From a virus, in the IMG/VR virus record IMGVR_UViG_3300029951_000085, positions 1 to 31,892 of that record: a stretch of DNA of 31,892 bases; one strand, given 5' to 3'. Positions 6,295 through 13,857 of the stretch are shown here, piece by piece; within the stretch, counting starts at the first letter, position 1, and every line of letters starts with the position of its first letter. Below the pieces are notes generated by a model that saw only the letters and a program-made list of their open reading frames with translations, was not told where the DNA came from and made no database searches. Position numbers and translations under genes: made by a program.

Positions 6295-7170
6295 GACTTC
6301 TTGCTTTATCAGGGTAAGAGCCGCCTCGATGTCGTTGAGAATCTGCTCCGCAAGATTGAGCTGGCCGCTCGTGAGTGCCTGTTGAACACTCGGGACAAGT
6401 GGCGTGGTCGTTGATGATATGAGAGCTTGCTTCACGGCTGGCGGAAGATCAATCGCTGTGCCTGATTCGAGGAAGAATGTCGGCGTTACAAACTGTGCAT
6501 GAATCGTTTTGAGTGCATAAGCATTGTTCGGGTCTGCCGAATCAATGATACGGATGCTGTCGGCGTCATAGCCGTAAGCGCAAACGAAGTGTCCATAGGT
6601 TGGGGTCGTAAACGTCGGTGTTGATGTTCCCCAAAAGCCATCGTCGCACTTGATGAGAAGCAATACGGCTTTGTACTGATTGATGTACTGGCAGAGCGAA
6701 GCGAAGTCGGTCGCGCCGAATGCATACGAATTGATCGTCTTGGTAGCGGCATTCGCTGTCATCTCTGGAGTGATCGCGCTCACTTCGGAGTAGGTCGCAA
6801 GCGGAAGCGTTACGTCATTTTCCAGCGGCTCGAAGTCATCCGCTCCATCAGTTGTGAGGGACTTGAAGATGGAGCGCATATCCGTACCCGCCGAAAGCGG
6901 GTAGCCGTCAAACGTCTTTATCCTGATCCATGAAAAGCGAGGGGTATAGCGTGGCACTGATCCGGGCGTGAGTTCATGCTCAAGGATCGCCTGGAAGTGT
7001 GAAGCCGCGTGAGCGCCGCACGCCGGGGTATCACCTTGATAGTTTCTCGTGAGCCACGACATGTCGGGAATGTATGAGGCTGGGATTGGTCCGAACGCTG
7101 GAACTGAGGCGAGTTGGATGTCGCGTTCGTCTTTGGGTCGTTCGATTGCTCCGAGATTCTTTGGTTCCAT
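6292..7170 (-). CDS. papain-like cysteine peptidase (C1 family fold)
   Basis: A 292-residue protein with the papain-fold signature: oxyanion Gln45 and nucleophile Cys51 in YQGDTPACGAHAASHF, general-base His194 in TYGHFVCAYGYD, and Asp210 in RIIDSADPNN where papain has Asn. There is no signal peptide or propeptide. In a phage it may process virion proteins, cut host cell-wall peptides, or act in the infected cell. Start ATG at 7170 has GAGGT only two bases upstream. The recurring 11-mer lies 46 bases upstream. It leads the leftward group that continues with the holin-like gene. Confidence 0.83.
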   Translation of the reverse strand: MEPKNLGAIERPKDERDIQLASVPAFGPIPASYIPDMSWLTRNYQGDTPACGAHAASHFQAILEHELTPGSVPRYTPRFSWIRIKTFDGYPLSAGTDMRSIFKSLTTDGADDFEPLENDVTLPLATYSEVSAITPEMTANAATKTINSYAFGATDFASLCQYINQYKAVLLLIKCDDGFWGTSTPTFTTPTYGHFVCAYGYDADSIRIIDSADPNNAYALKTIHAQFVTPTFFLESGTAIDLPPAVKQALISSTTTPLVPSVQQALTSGQLNLAEQILNDIEAALTLIKQEV

Positions 7171-7215
7171 TACCTCAAGTGTGAGAGATTCCCGGATATT
7201 GTCCAGCCGCCATCA

Positions 7216-7226
7216 TGGGGATAACT
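7216..7226 (-). promoter_or_regulatory. recurring 11-mer AGTTATCCCCA, copy 2
   Basis: Plus-strand TGGGGATAACT 46 bases upstream of the peptidase ATG. Its TTATCC is 17 bases from a CAATAT that could serve as a -10, so the motif may overlap the -35 position here. Confidence 0.45.
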
Positions 7227-7264
7227 GGCTTGCGGTATTCCAAGGAAGTGCTAGGGTGATGGGA

Positions 7265-7280
7265 TAAAGGTCGAAACCAA
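7265..7280 (+). promoter_or_regulatory. 16-bp leader element TAAAGGTCGAAACCAA, copy 2
   Basis: Identical to the element at 6279-6294 on the other strand and also exactly 12 bases before an ATG (7293). The 12 bases between are A/T-rich (CTTTATAAAAAT). With copy 1 it forms an inverted repeat around the peptidase gene. Confidence 0.5.
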
Positions 7281-7292
7281 CTTTATAAAAAT

Positions 7293-7907
7293 ATGAATCA
7301 CCAACTAGCAGTCCTCGCCGTGATAAAGGCTTTGACAGCAGAAGTGAATCTCCTCGAATCAGAATTGGCACAATTGCAATCGAGCACTGTAATCGCGGCA
7401 ACGAGTACCTACATTCCTCCGATACAAACCTTTACACCACCAACCATGAATGATGAAAACAACGTTGGATCGGCTGACGCGCCGGTCGCTACAACGACGA
7501 TCTCAGTAACGTTTCAAGCAACAAGCACTGGTGATGGATATGTGACGATCAACAATACGTCGGACGTTGCGGTGCGCGTAACCAATCTCGATGTGGACGG
7601 CACACTCGCCGGAATAACGGATGGCCCTGTCTACGGCGAAGGGTTCGTTTATGCTCCGGCAGTCAAGGACGCATCGGGAAATGAACACAGCGTTCTTAGT
7701 TGTACCGGCGTCGGGTCGGATGGAATGGTGCAATTGCCTGGAGGCGGGACAATTGATCCCTGCCGAAGACGCGATGCGAACCTCGCAAAGAACGAATTGC
7801 AACCGGGCGAGACAATGGTGCTGAGATATACCGGCCAGCCGACGGCAGTAACCTATCAACCGGGAAGCATCATCGAATTGAATTCAGGAGCCGACGTACA
7901 GTTCTAA
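7293..7907 (+). CDS. hypothetical protein with N-terminal coiled coil and beta-rich domain
   Basis: A 204-residue protein and the only rightward gene of the left half after the integrase. Residues 5-30 form a short coiled coil (VIKALTAEVNLLESELAQLQ), then a Thr/Pro-rich linker to about 65, then a beta-rich domain with ISVTFQATSTGDGYVTINN, two Cys (LSCTGV, IDPCRR) and GETMVLRYTG. It looks like a small virion or surface-attached accessory protein, but no family is recognised. The start carries the duplicated 16-base leader, not a Shine-Dalgarno site. A bidirectional terminator follows immediately. Confidence 0.74.
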   Translation: MNHQLAVLAVIKALTAEVNLLESELAQLQSSTVIAATSTYIPPIQTFTPPTMNDENNVGSADAPVATTTISVTFQATSTGDGYVTINNTSDVAVRVTNLDVDGTLAGITDGPVYGEGFVYAPAVKDASGNEHSVLSCTGVGSDGMVQLPGGGTIDPCRRRDANLAKNELQPGETMVLRYTGQPTAVTYQPGSIIELNSGADVQF

Positions 7908-7908
7908 T

Positions 7909-7936
7909 AAAACGCCCTCGCAAGAGGGTGTTTTTT
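7909..7936. terminator. bidirectional intrinsic terminator with GCAA tetraloop
   Basis: CGCCCTC-GCAA-GAGGGTG with flanking A/T tracts (AATAAAA on the left, TTTTTTG on the right). It ends the rightward 204-residue gene and also the leftward virion module, whose last gene stops at 7942. Confidence 0.88.
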
Positions 7937-7941
7937 GTTGC

Positions 7942-9672
7942 CTACTTCTTCGTGGACTTGGGTGGTGCGGGAGCATCTGATTCCATCGAAACTCCGAAGA
8001 TGGCGGATAGCGATGGCAGGATCGCGGCGGTGTTCTTCGGGTCGTTCTTGAACATGTTGATATAATCCTGCAACACAAGAGGCGTGAGGTTGTTGTAAAG
8101 CTCTGACTTCACGGTCACTGGCTGGCCCACAGCATTTGTTCCGGCCATCCAATCTGCGACCGTGCTAGCAATTGGTGATAAGTGATCTCTGAGGTAGCTC
8201 AACGCTTCATCTGCCCGTGTCGGTGCGTTATAGGGAGTCGTTACGGGCTTCCCTGTCTTTGATGTGCTGACAATCGGAGCGCCGAGCTTTGTGACCTTCC
8301 CGGTAGAGCTTTTCTCTTTGCCTGAGATGAGCCGTGCAACCAACCGCGCATAAGCAGCATTGCCGCCCGTCATGTCGAACGTCGTGTTGCCGAGTTTCAC
8401 CTTTCCGAAGTTCGTGCTGACGGGGTTCACGTCTACGCCCGCTCCTGCGAGACGCGCTAATCCAAGAACGGAGCCGGTGACCAACAAACTTCCCGTGAGC
8501 TGGCGGAGTGCCGCGATACGGGCTGTCGGGCTTGTCTTGGGGTCAAGGTAGGTCGTTGGATTGAACATATCGAACGTCGCCATCATTTTGCGTGGGGAGA
8601 AAAATGTCGTATTGAGCGCGGCTGTCGCCTTGTCGAGTCCTAATGGCAAACTTCCCCTGCCGGTGAAATCATTGACGACTTTCGCAAGGTCTTTGGTGAC
8701 CTGTGATCCCTTACTCACGTCCTCGCCGTTCAAACGCGCGGCGTTCAACAAGTCTTCAAAGCGATAGAAGCGCGTATAGTTCAAGAATCCGGTGAAGGCG
8801 CGAGACGATGCGCGGATGACATCCGGTAAGCCGGTCTTTTCGCTCAAGAGCTTGCTTCCTTTCTGGATGAGGCTCGATTGGATCGCTTCTTCGCGATCAT
8901 TCAACTTGCCGTCAATGCTCGTGATGCCAAGGCCAGCGGTCTTTGCAATCTCAAAGTCGGGATGTCCAGAAATCATCGCCTGGGCATTCTTGTAATTGTC
9001 TTCATTGGCGAAATACTTGAACTGATCTCCTGCGGCTTCCCAAAAGCGTCCCGTGCTTATCATTCCCCATCCCTGCACTCCCATTGCCGAAAAATGGAGA
9101 ACGGAAGTCAGCGCGGATTTCGGAATGTTGAGCACATTGACGATGGCGTTCTTGATACCGCCCTGTGGATCGGGTTTGAGCGAGTCGAGGTAATCTCCGA
9201 ACGCCTGTTTTGATTTGCCGTAGTTGAGGATCGTCTCGTTGTTGGTATTCGCGTCACGGGCAGCATTGGTGTCAGCCGATTGCTTCGCAAGCTCGGAGAT
9301 ATGTGCTGCTTCTTCCATCGTGACGGTTGCGTTCAACTTATGCGCGGCAAGGTCTTTGAGGAACATGTCCTGCGTCTTCGGATTCAATACCTCATCCATC
9401 TTGTTTACGCGGGCGATGATGTCACGCTGGGCCTCCGGGCTGATGCCTGATACTTTCTTTGCCCAATTGATGATGCCTTGCTGCTGGTTCTTCAAGAGAA
9501 GCTTGCTCTCAAATTGAGCATTCGTCTGCTTGGCACTTTCTTTGCTCATGAACTCCTCGAAGAATTCGCGGCGTTCATCGCTTGTCATCTCGGATAGCTT
9601 CTCCGGGTTCAATGAACCGTCCTTTATCTTCGCAAGGAAGGCGTCGCTTTCAGTTTTGGGTAGGCAGAACAT
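7942..9672 (-). CDS. large virion internal (ejection-type) protein, second part
   Basis: A 576-residue protein, mainly helical. The middle (about residues 280-375: SSRAFTGFLNYTRFYRFEDLL, then GRGSLPLG and LNTTFFSPRKMMATFDMFNP) resembles the conserved domain of very large phage internal or polyvalent proteins. Residues around 395-415 are hydrophobic. It is last in the virion module, where podoviruses encode ejection proteins. It is in the same frame as the gene before it, separated only by TAA-AAC, with no Shine-Dalgarno site before its ATG, so it is either reinitiated after the upstream stop or the two are a broken single gene. Function is inferred from order and the domain resemblance. Confidence 0.78.
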   Translation of the reverse strand: MFCLPKTESDAFLAKIKDGSLNPEKLSEMTSDERREFFEEFMSKESAKQTNAQFESKLLLKNQQQGIINWAKKVSGISPEAQRDIIARVNKMDEVLNPKTQDMFLKDLAAHKLNATVTMEEAAHISELAKQSADTNAARDANTNNETILNYGKSKQAFGDYLDSLKPDPQGGIKNAIVNVLNIPKSALTSVLHFSAMGVQGWGMISTGRFWEAAGDQFKYFANEDNYKNAQAMISGHPDFEIAKTAGLGITSIDGKLNDREEAIQSSLIQKGSKLLSEKTGLPDVIRASSRAFTGFLNYTRFYRFEDLLNAARLNGEDVSKGSQVTKDLAKVVNDFTGRGSLPLGLDKATAALNTTFFSPRKMMATFDMFNPTTYLDPKTSPTARIAALRQLTGSLLVTGSVLGLARLAGAGVDVNPVSTNFGKVKLGNTTFDMTGGNAAYARLVARLISGKEKSSTGKVTKLGAPIVSTSKTGKPVTTPYNAPTRADEALSYLRDHLSPIASTVADWMAGTNAVGQPVTVKSELYNNLTPLVLQDYINMFKNDPKNTAAILPSLSAIFGVSMESDAPAPPKSTKK

Positions 9673-9675
9673 GTT

Positions 9676-11340
9676 TTAGCATTGGATACTCTTTACGAAG
9701 GATGACCAATCCTCCTTTTTCGGTGAAGCTTTCTTTATCTCGCTCTTGATCTGATCGGCAATGTCGCCTTTGGCTTTTTCAAGATCACCACCCTTGCCGA
9801 GCTTTTCAGTGGCCGCTTTCTCGCGTGCAGTCTGCACATCGCGGATAGCTTCAACGGGAGATTCCGGGTCGCGATTCTGCAAATACCCGATTCTCTGTCC
9901 CATTTTTGACGCTTCGCCGGTCAAGCTCGATTGAGTGCCAAGGTCGCGGAGCGTGTCGATGTCATTTTCAGCGTGAGCTTTGTCTTCAACGGCCACAAAT
10001 AAACTTTCAGGCAATAATCCTACCGGCGGGGCCTCTTGCCCCATGGCGATCCGCTTGGCTCTTTCATAGTCACTTGAGACAAGCTCGGTGGCTTTTGTGG
10101 CCTGATCCTTCCAATTCACTGTCTTGTACTCGGGAAGATCGCCGAATCCTCTTGTGAGGTTAGCTTGGACTGCCTTCGCTTCGACGCCCTGGGCGAGTCC
10201 GCTGATTTTTGTTTCGGAAGTTTCTTCGATGGGTTCGGTCGGTTGCGTTTGGGTCGGGGCCACTTCGGTTGCAGGGCCGGTCTTTTCTGCCGGCGCTGCT
10301 GGGGTTTCAACGGCTTTTGCGGCTGGCGAGTTTGGATTCTCCTTTGCTTCTTGTGCCACTTCCTGCGCTTTCGACACGATAGTGTCTGCATCAGTCTTGC
10401 CGAACTGCTGTGTGAGAGTTTCAACGACATCCGGCGCGACATATTTCCCGGCAATGAGCTGTCCAGCGAGGGTTGAAACCGCGCGGATGCCCGGTTCAAG
10501 ATTTTGCTTCGCCTGGGCAGAAATAGGAAGCATGTTGAGCGCTTTCACGCCAGCATCACCGCTCACGTCGCCCAAAGCGGCAAATGGAACGTTGAAAAGG
10601 AGCTTGGAGATGTCGCCAATGACAGGGATCTTATTTGCGACGTTGAACCATGTCGTGATCGGCGTGAGCATCCCTCCTGCGAGTGATGTTGCCGCCTCAA
10701 GGCCGTTATTGATGTCCTCTGACGCCGGTGCGCCGCTCTTGATGCCGGTCGCAAGGTTCGTGACCGCTGTATCGAAGGCATCACTAGCCTGTTTTACGTC
10801 CGTGTACGGCGTGGAGACGATGGCTTTGACTGAATTGCCGAGATTCAAGGGGTTCGTTTGGAGGTCGGCAAGCGTTTGGGTAAGCGATGGGAACGCCGAA
10901 GCGAAGCTAGAACCGACCTTGTTGATGCCTTTTTCGATGGTATCCGTGACGTTATCGAACGCTGATTGTGGCTTTTCGAGTGTCGGAGCCGGGGTGAGCG
11001 AAGGTGGAGGGAGCGTTTCAGGCTTCGGAAGGGTTTCAGCCGTGGGCGTTGATGATCCTGAGTTCATAGGAGCCGCAAGCGGGACTAATGGTGTCAATTT
11101 TGGAGTTGGTGCTGGCGCCGTCGTAGGGGTCGGCATCGTCGTAACTGGCGCAATCGTCGGGCTTGGGGTCTTCAAGGGCGCTACGGGCGTTATAGGGGCA
11201 ACCGGAGCCGCTACAGTGGGTGCTTTGCCGGTGAGGAGTCCTGCAAACGGGCTGTTCTGCTGGGGCGTGGCAGAAACGACGGGTTTAGCCGCCGTTCCTT
11301 GGTTACCGCCTGTGAGAAGCCCTGCGAATGGATCAGCCAT
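9676..11340 (-). CDS. virion internal (ejection-type) protein, first part, Pro/Thr-rich
   Basis: A 554-residue protein. The N-terminus repeats PFAGLLTG at residues 4-11 and 31-38, followed by a Pro/Thr/Ala-rich linker to about residue 130, a helical region with Ala/Gly-rich amphipathic stretches (150-330), a second Pro/Thr/Glu-rich linker (335-385) and a helical C-terminus. The Ala/Gly-rich helices suit membrane-interacting ejection proteins. The ATG overlaps the stop of the preceding gene (TAATG). It ends in TAA, one codon before the in-frame ATG of the 576-residue gene. Function is inferred from position and composition. Confidence 0.75.
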   Translation of the reverse strand: MADPFAGLLTGGNQGTAAKPVVSATPQQNSPFAGLLTGKAPTVAAPVAPITPVAPLKTPSPTIAPVTTMPTPTTAPAPTPKLTPLVPLAAPMNSGSSTPTAETLPKPETLPPPSLTPAPTLEKPQSAFDNVTDTIEKGINKVGSSFASAFPSLTQTLADLQTNPLNLGNSVKAIVSTPYTDVKQASDAFDTAVTNLATGIKSGAPASEDINNGLEAATSLAGGMLTPITTWFNVANKIPVIGDISKLLFNVPFAALGDVSGDAGVKALNMLPISAQAKQNLEPGIRAVSTLAGQLIAGKYVAPDVVETLTQQFGKTDADTIVSKAQEVAQEAKENPNSPAAKAVETPAAPAEKTGPATEVAPTQTQPTEPIEETSETKISGLAQGVEAKAVQANLTRGFGDLPEYKTVNWKDQATKATELVSSDYERAKRIAMGQEAPPVGLLPESLFVAVEDKAHAENDIDTLRDLGTQSSLTGEASKMGQRIGYLQNRDPESPVEAIRDVQTAREKAATEKLGKGGDLEKAKGDIADQIKSEIKKASPKKEDWSSFVKSIQC

Positions 11341-12332
11341 TAGAGTCCGGCGTAATTATTACTTGGGTCTTTGGTGTTCGCGTAGCCTTTGAACTCGGAT
11401 ACGAAGGATGTGGTGCTGTATCCCGCTGCCGTCCATTCACTGAGCGCCTGAGCCCACGTTTGCGGGCTGACGAACCCATCTGATCCGGCAAGCGACTGCA
11501 TTGTTGAACCTATCGTAGAGATGTCGTTCTTGGAAGGTGCGGCAGTTGTCGTTGACGCTTTACCCGGAAGCACTTGATCGAACGTATTCGTGTTCGGATT
11601 CCATGTGTACGTCGCGCCGGATGCGCTTTTGACTGTCTTCGGAGCCGCGGTTGCGGCCTTCGTGGTGGCTGCGGCCTGAGTCGCCAACGCCTTTGCTTGG
11701 GTTTCGAGTGCCGCGAGCTTCGCTTTATTCGCATTTGTCGTCGCTGTGCCATCGGCAGTCTCACGCGTAACAAGATCGTTCACCTCTGCAAGCTTTGAGG
11801 TGTATTCGTCTTGGAGATTCTTGATGTCGGCGTTTGCAAGGGTCGTGACGGTGCTATTACGTCCTACCCGGTCAGCTTCATCAAGCCAAGGATTGTCATT
11901 GATGTTGTTCTGTGCGGTTGCAAGGTCATTTTGTCGTCCGGTGATCTGGCTTTGAAGCTGGTCCAACCCTGCGGCGCTATAGGCGCTGTTGTAGAGACTC
12001 GTTTCGCTGTCTGTGGGTGTCGCGGTGAGGTTTGTGAGCGCATCCGCATAGGATTTGTAGCCAAGACTCTGTGCAACCTGATCCTCTGCACTCTGCGTGT
12101 CGGTAGGAACGCCGGTAACGGTCGGTTCTCCTGCATTTGCGCGAAGCCCCGCGATGCGGGTGTCATATGCTCCAACACTTTCACCTGGTTGCAACGCAAA
12201 TTGGTTTGGCGTGATGCCGTCCGTCGAATTGCCCGTGTTGCCATTCGGAAGAGAGACGGAAGGTGCTGGCGTGCTGGTCGTCGTCGTTGATAGTGGTGCG
12301 GCTGTCGGTGTTGTGGTTACTCCTGGGGGCAT
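11340..12332 (-). CDS. structural protein, probable internal virion protein
   Basis: A 330-residue protein rich in Thr, Ala and Asn. The first 45 residues are low-complexity Thr/Pro/Ser; residues 105-230 are predicted helical coiled coil (LDQLQSQITGRQNDLATAQ, then NADIKNLQDEYTSKLAEVND); the end is globular. No family is named. It sits between the adaptor and the two large ejection-type proteins, overlapping the next start as TAATG, and starts three bases after the adaptor stop, so the four genes are translationally linked. Confidence 0.75.
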   Translation of the reverse strand: MPPGVTTTPTAAPLSTTTTSTPAPSVSLPNGNTGNSTDGITPNQFALQPGESVGAYDTRIAGLRANAGEPTVTGVPTDTQSAEDQVAQSLGYKSYADALTNLTATPTDSETSLYNSAYSAAGLDQLQSQITGRQNDLATAQNNINDNPWLDEADRVGRNSTVTTLANADIKNLQDEYTSKLAEVNDLVTRETADGTATTNANKAKLAALETQAKALATQAAATTKAATAAPKTVKSASGATYTWNPNTNTFDQVLPGKASTTTAAPSKNDISTIGSTMQSLAGSDGFVSPQTWAQALSEWTAAGYSTTSFVSEFKGYANTKDPSNNYAGL

Positions 12333-12335
12333 GGT

Positions 12336-13073
12336 TTATGGGAAATTACCTATGTTTGTATCGAAGCGCGTCGAGCGCCTATCGGGGAAAAGATTCTGTG
12401 TGTTGAAAAATGGTCGGTTCTGCGAGTTCTTCTGTGCGCGAAGCTCTCCAATCGGTGCCCAAAGAGTATCCAAGATGCTGAGGGCGCGGCCCTCTTGATC
12501 GCGAGCGCCGGGGGTGTTCTGTTTCTTGTCACTCGCAAGAGCTTCGGCGTAGGCAAACAGTACGATCGCATCGTTGCCTGAGTTCTCTTGGTTGTCGCTT
12601 GTCGGTGAAAACGGAAGCAGGTCGGTCGAATTTACAAGGAACGGGGCGCGGAGCTTGCCGGAGATGTCCACTTCCTGCCCTGCGGTGACGGCAAGCGGGT
12701 TGATGAAGATGAAGCGTTCATGCTCAGTCCAGATGCGGTCGGTAGAGGTCGGATAGTCCGCAAACCATTTCTGGTAGTCGGCGAAGACCTTCTTTTTGAA
12801 CTCGCCAATAGCCGGAACCTCAAGACGGAATGCGCTCTCATCCTCGAAGGTGTTCGGGTAGTCAATATACCCGATGAAACCGGCTTGGATCGTGAGCATA
12901 TAGGTCTTTTCGGTGAACGTCCACGGCTTGTAAGACCATGCGCGTTTCGTGCCGGTGTTGATGTAGCTGTCAATGTCGGCCTGAGAAAAGAGCGTGTTTG
13001 TTCCGGCAAGTACGTCGGTTACGTCTATGCCAAGCTGTCTGCAAACTGCTGCTTCGGCTTCTGATAATTGCAT
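12336..13073 (-). CDS. probable head-tail adaptor protein
   Basis: A 245-residue protein. The opening EAEAAVCRQLGI..., then the segment DIDSYINTGTKRAWSYKPWTFTEKTYM, and a later helical stretch with NDAIVLFAYAEALASDKKQ fit the adaptor (gp6/gp11-like) proteins that sit under podovirus portals. The match is by general pattern, not by a signature motif. No Shine-Dalgarno site: the ATG is preceded by AACTTAAATCAACACC, an A/C-rich leader like those of several neighbours. Confidence 0.62.
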   Translation of the reverse strand: MQLSEAEAAVCRQLGIDVTDVLAGTNTLFSQADIDSYINTGTKRAWSYKPWTFTEKTYMLTIQAGFIGYIDYPNTFEDESAFRLEVPAIGEFKKKVFADYQKWFADYPTSTDRIWTEHERFIFINPLAVTAGQEVDISGKLRAPFLVNSTDLLPFSPTSDNQENSGNDAIVLFAYAEALASDKKQNTPGARDQEGRALSILDTLWAPIGELRAQKNSQNRPFFNTQNLFPDRRSTRFDTNIGNFP

Positions 13074-13116
13074 GGTGTTGATTTAAGTTTAGGGGTTTGT
13101 TGGCTGATGTCCAGTG

Positions 13117-13857
13117 CTAGGTCTTGATGAAGAAATTTATCGTGAGAGATGGCTGTATGTTGTTGTGCGCTCCGCCGCCGCCGGTGCTGCTCGTTGTCGA
13201 GGTTTCACCCGTCCCGTGGGCCGCGTCACCGTTCCAAAGAATGTCGCTGGAGAAAGTGCTTTGCGTGTGCGATCCAACGGTGTGGGTATGCGCTGGCATC
13301 TCGGTTGACGTGAGGACGTGCGCTGCTTCGCCGACCGTTGTTCCAAGCGTGCCAAAGTTCGCGTCACTCGTTTTGAATCCTGCCAACACCTTGCCGCGCC
13401 CATCGGGAATATTGAAGGTCGTCGTACCATTGCCGCTGCCGAATGTGGTTCCTATCGCCGCGAAGAGCGCGGCATACGTCGTACGCGATACCGCGCTCCC
13501 GTCGCAGAGAAGCCATCCGGTCGGCGCGGTACTGTATCCGGCAGTTTTGATGTCTCCCGGAAGATCACTACTGCCAAGTTTCAGGCTGTTCCACTGGTTG
13601 TTGAAATAGAGATAGAGAAAGTAATTCGCCCCATCGTAGACAAATTGGAACTGGTCTTGAAACGTCTGCGGGATGTTTGTCGGCGGAGTCGAGACAAACT
13701 GCTGGACGCTTTGGAGCTGGATGAGAAGCGGCAAGAATTGAGACAATGACATTCCCGTTGATGCTGGAAGTCCACCCGCTTCATGGGTATCTGATTCCGG
13801 CGTTTCAAAGCTGACTGCACCGCTCTTGTTTGCGGCGACGAATTCTTCTTGCGTCAT
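13117..13857 (-). CDS. phage tail-collar domain protein
   Basis: A 246-residue protein whose second half is a typical tail-collar domain: GDIKTAGYSTAPTGWLLCDG, SRTTYAALFAAIGTTFG, FNIPDGRGKVLAGF, and the metal-binding type HTHTVGSHTQ. Such domains occur on short tail fibres and collars near receptor-binding tips. The ATG at 13857 was chosen because it overlaps the upstream stop as ATGA; a longer form would run into the upstream gene. The sequence ends TINFFIKT, a usual end for the family. Confidence 0.9.
   Translation of the reverse strand: MTQEEFVAANKSGAVSFETPESDTHEAGGLPASTGMSLSQFLPLLIQLQSVQQFVSTPPTNIPQTFQDQFQFVYDGANYFLYLYFNNQWNSLKLGSSDLPGDIKTAGYSTAPTGWLLCDGSAVSRTTYAALFAAIGTTFGSGNGTTTFNIPDGRGKVLAGFKTSDANFGTLGTTVGEAAHVLTSTEMPAHTHTVGSHTQSTFSSDILWNGDAAHGTGETSTTSSTGGGGAHNNIQPSLTINFFIKT

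Noticed and set aside
10124-11392. 422-codon open frame on the plus strand
   Set aside because: Antisense to the Pro/Thr/Ala-rich region of the 554-residue gene; the low-complexity composition keeps stops out. It has no plausible domain and lies against the operon.
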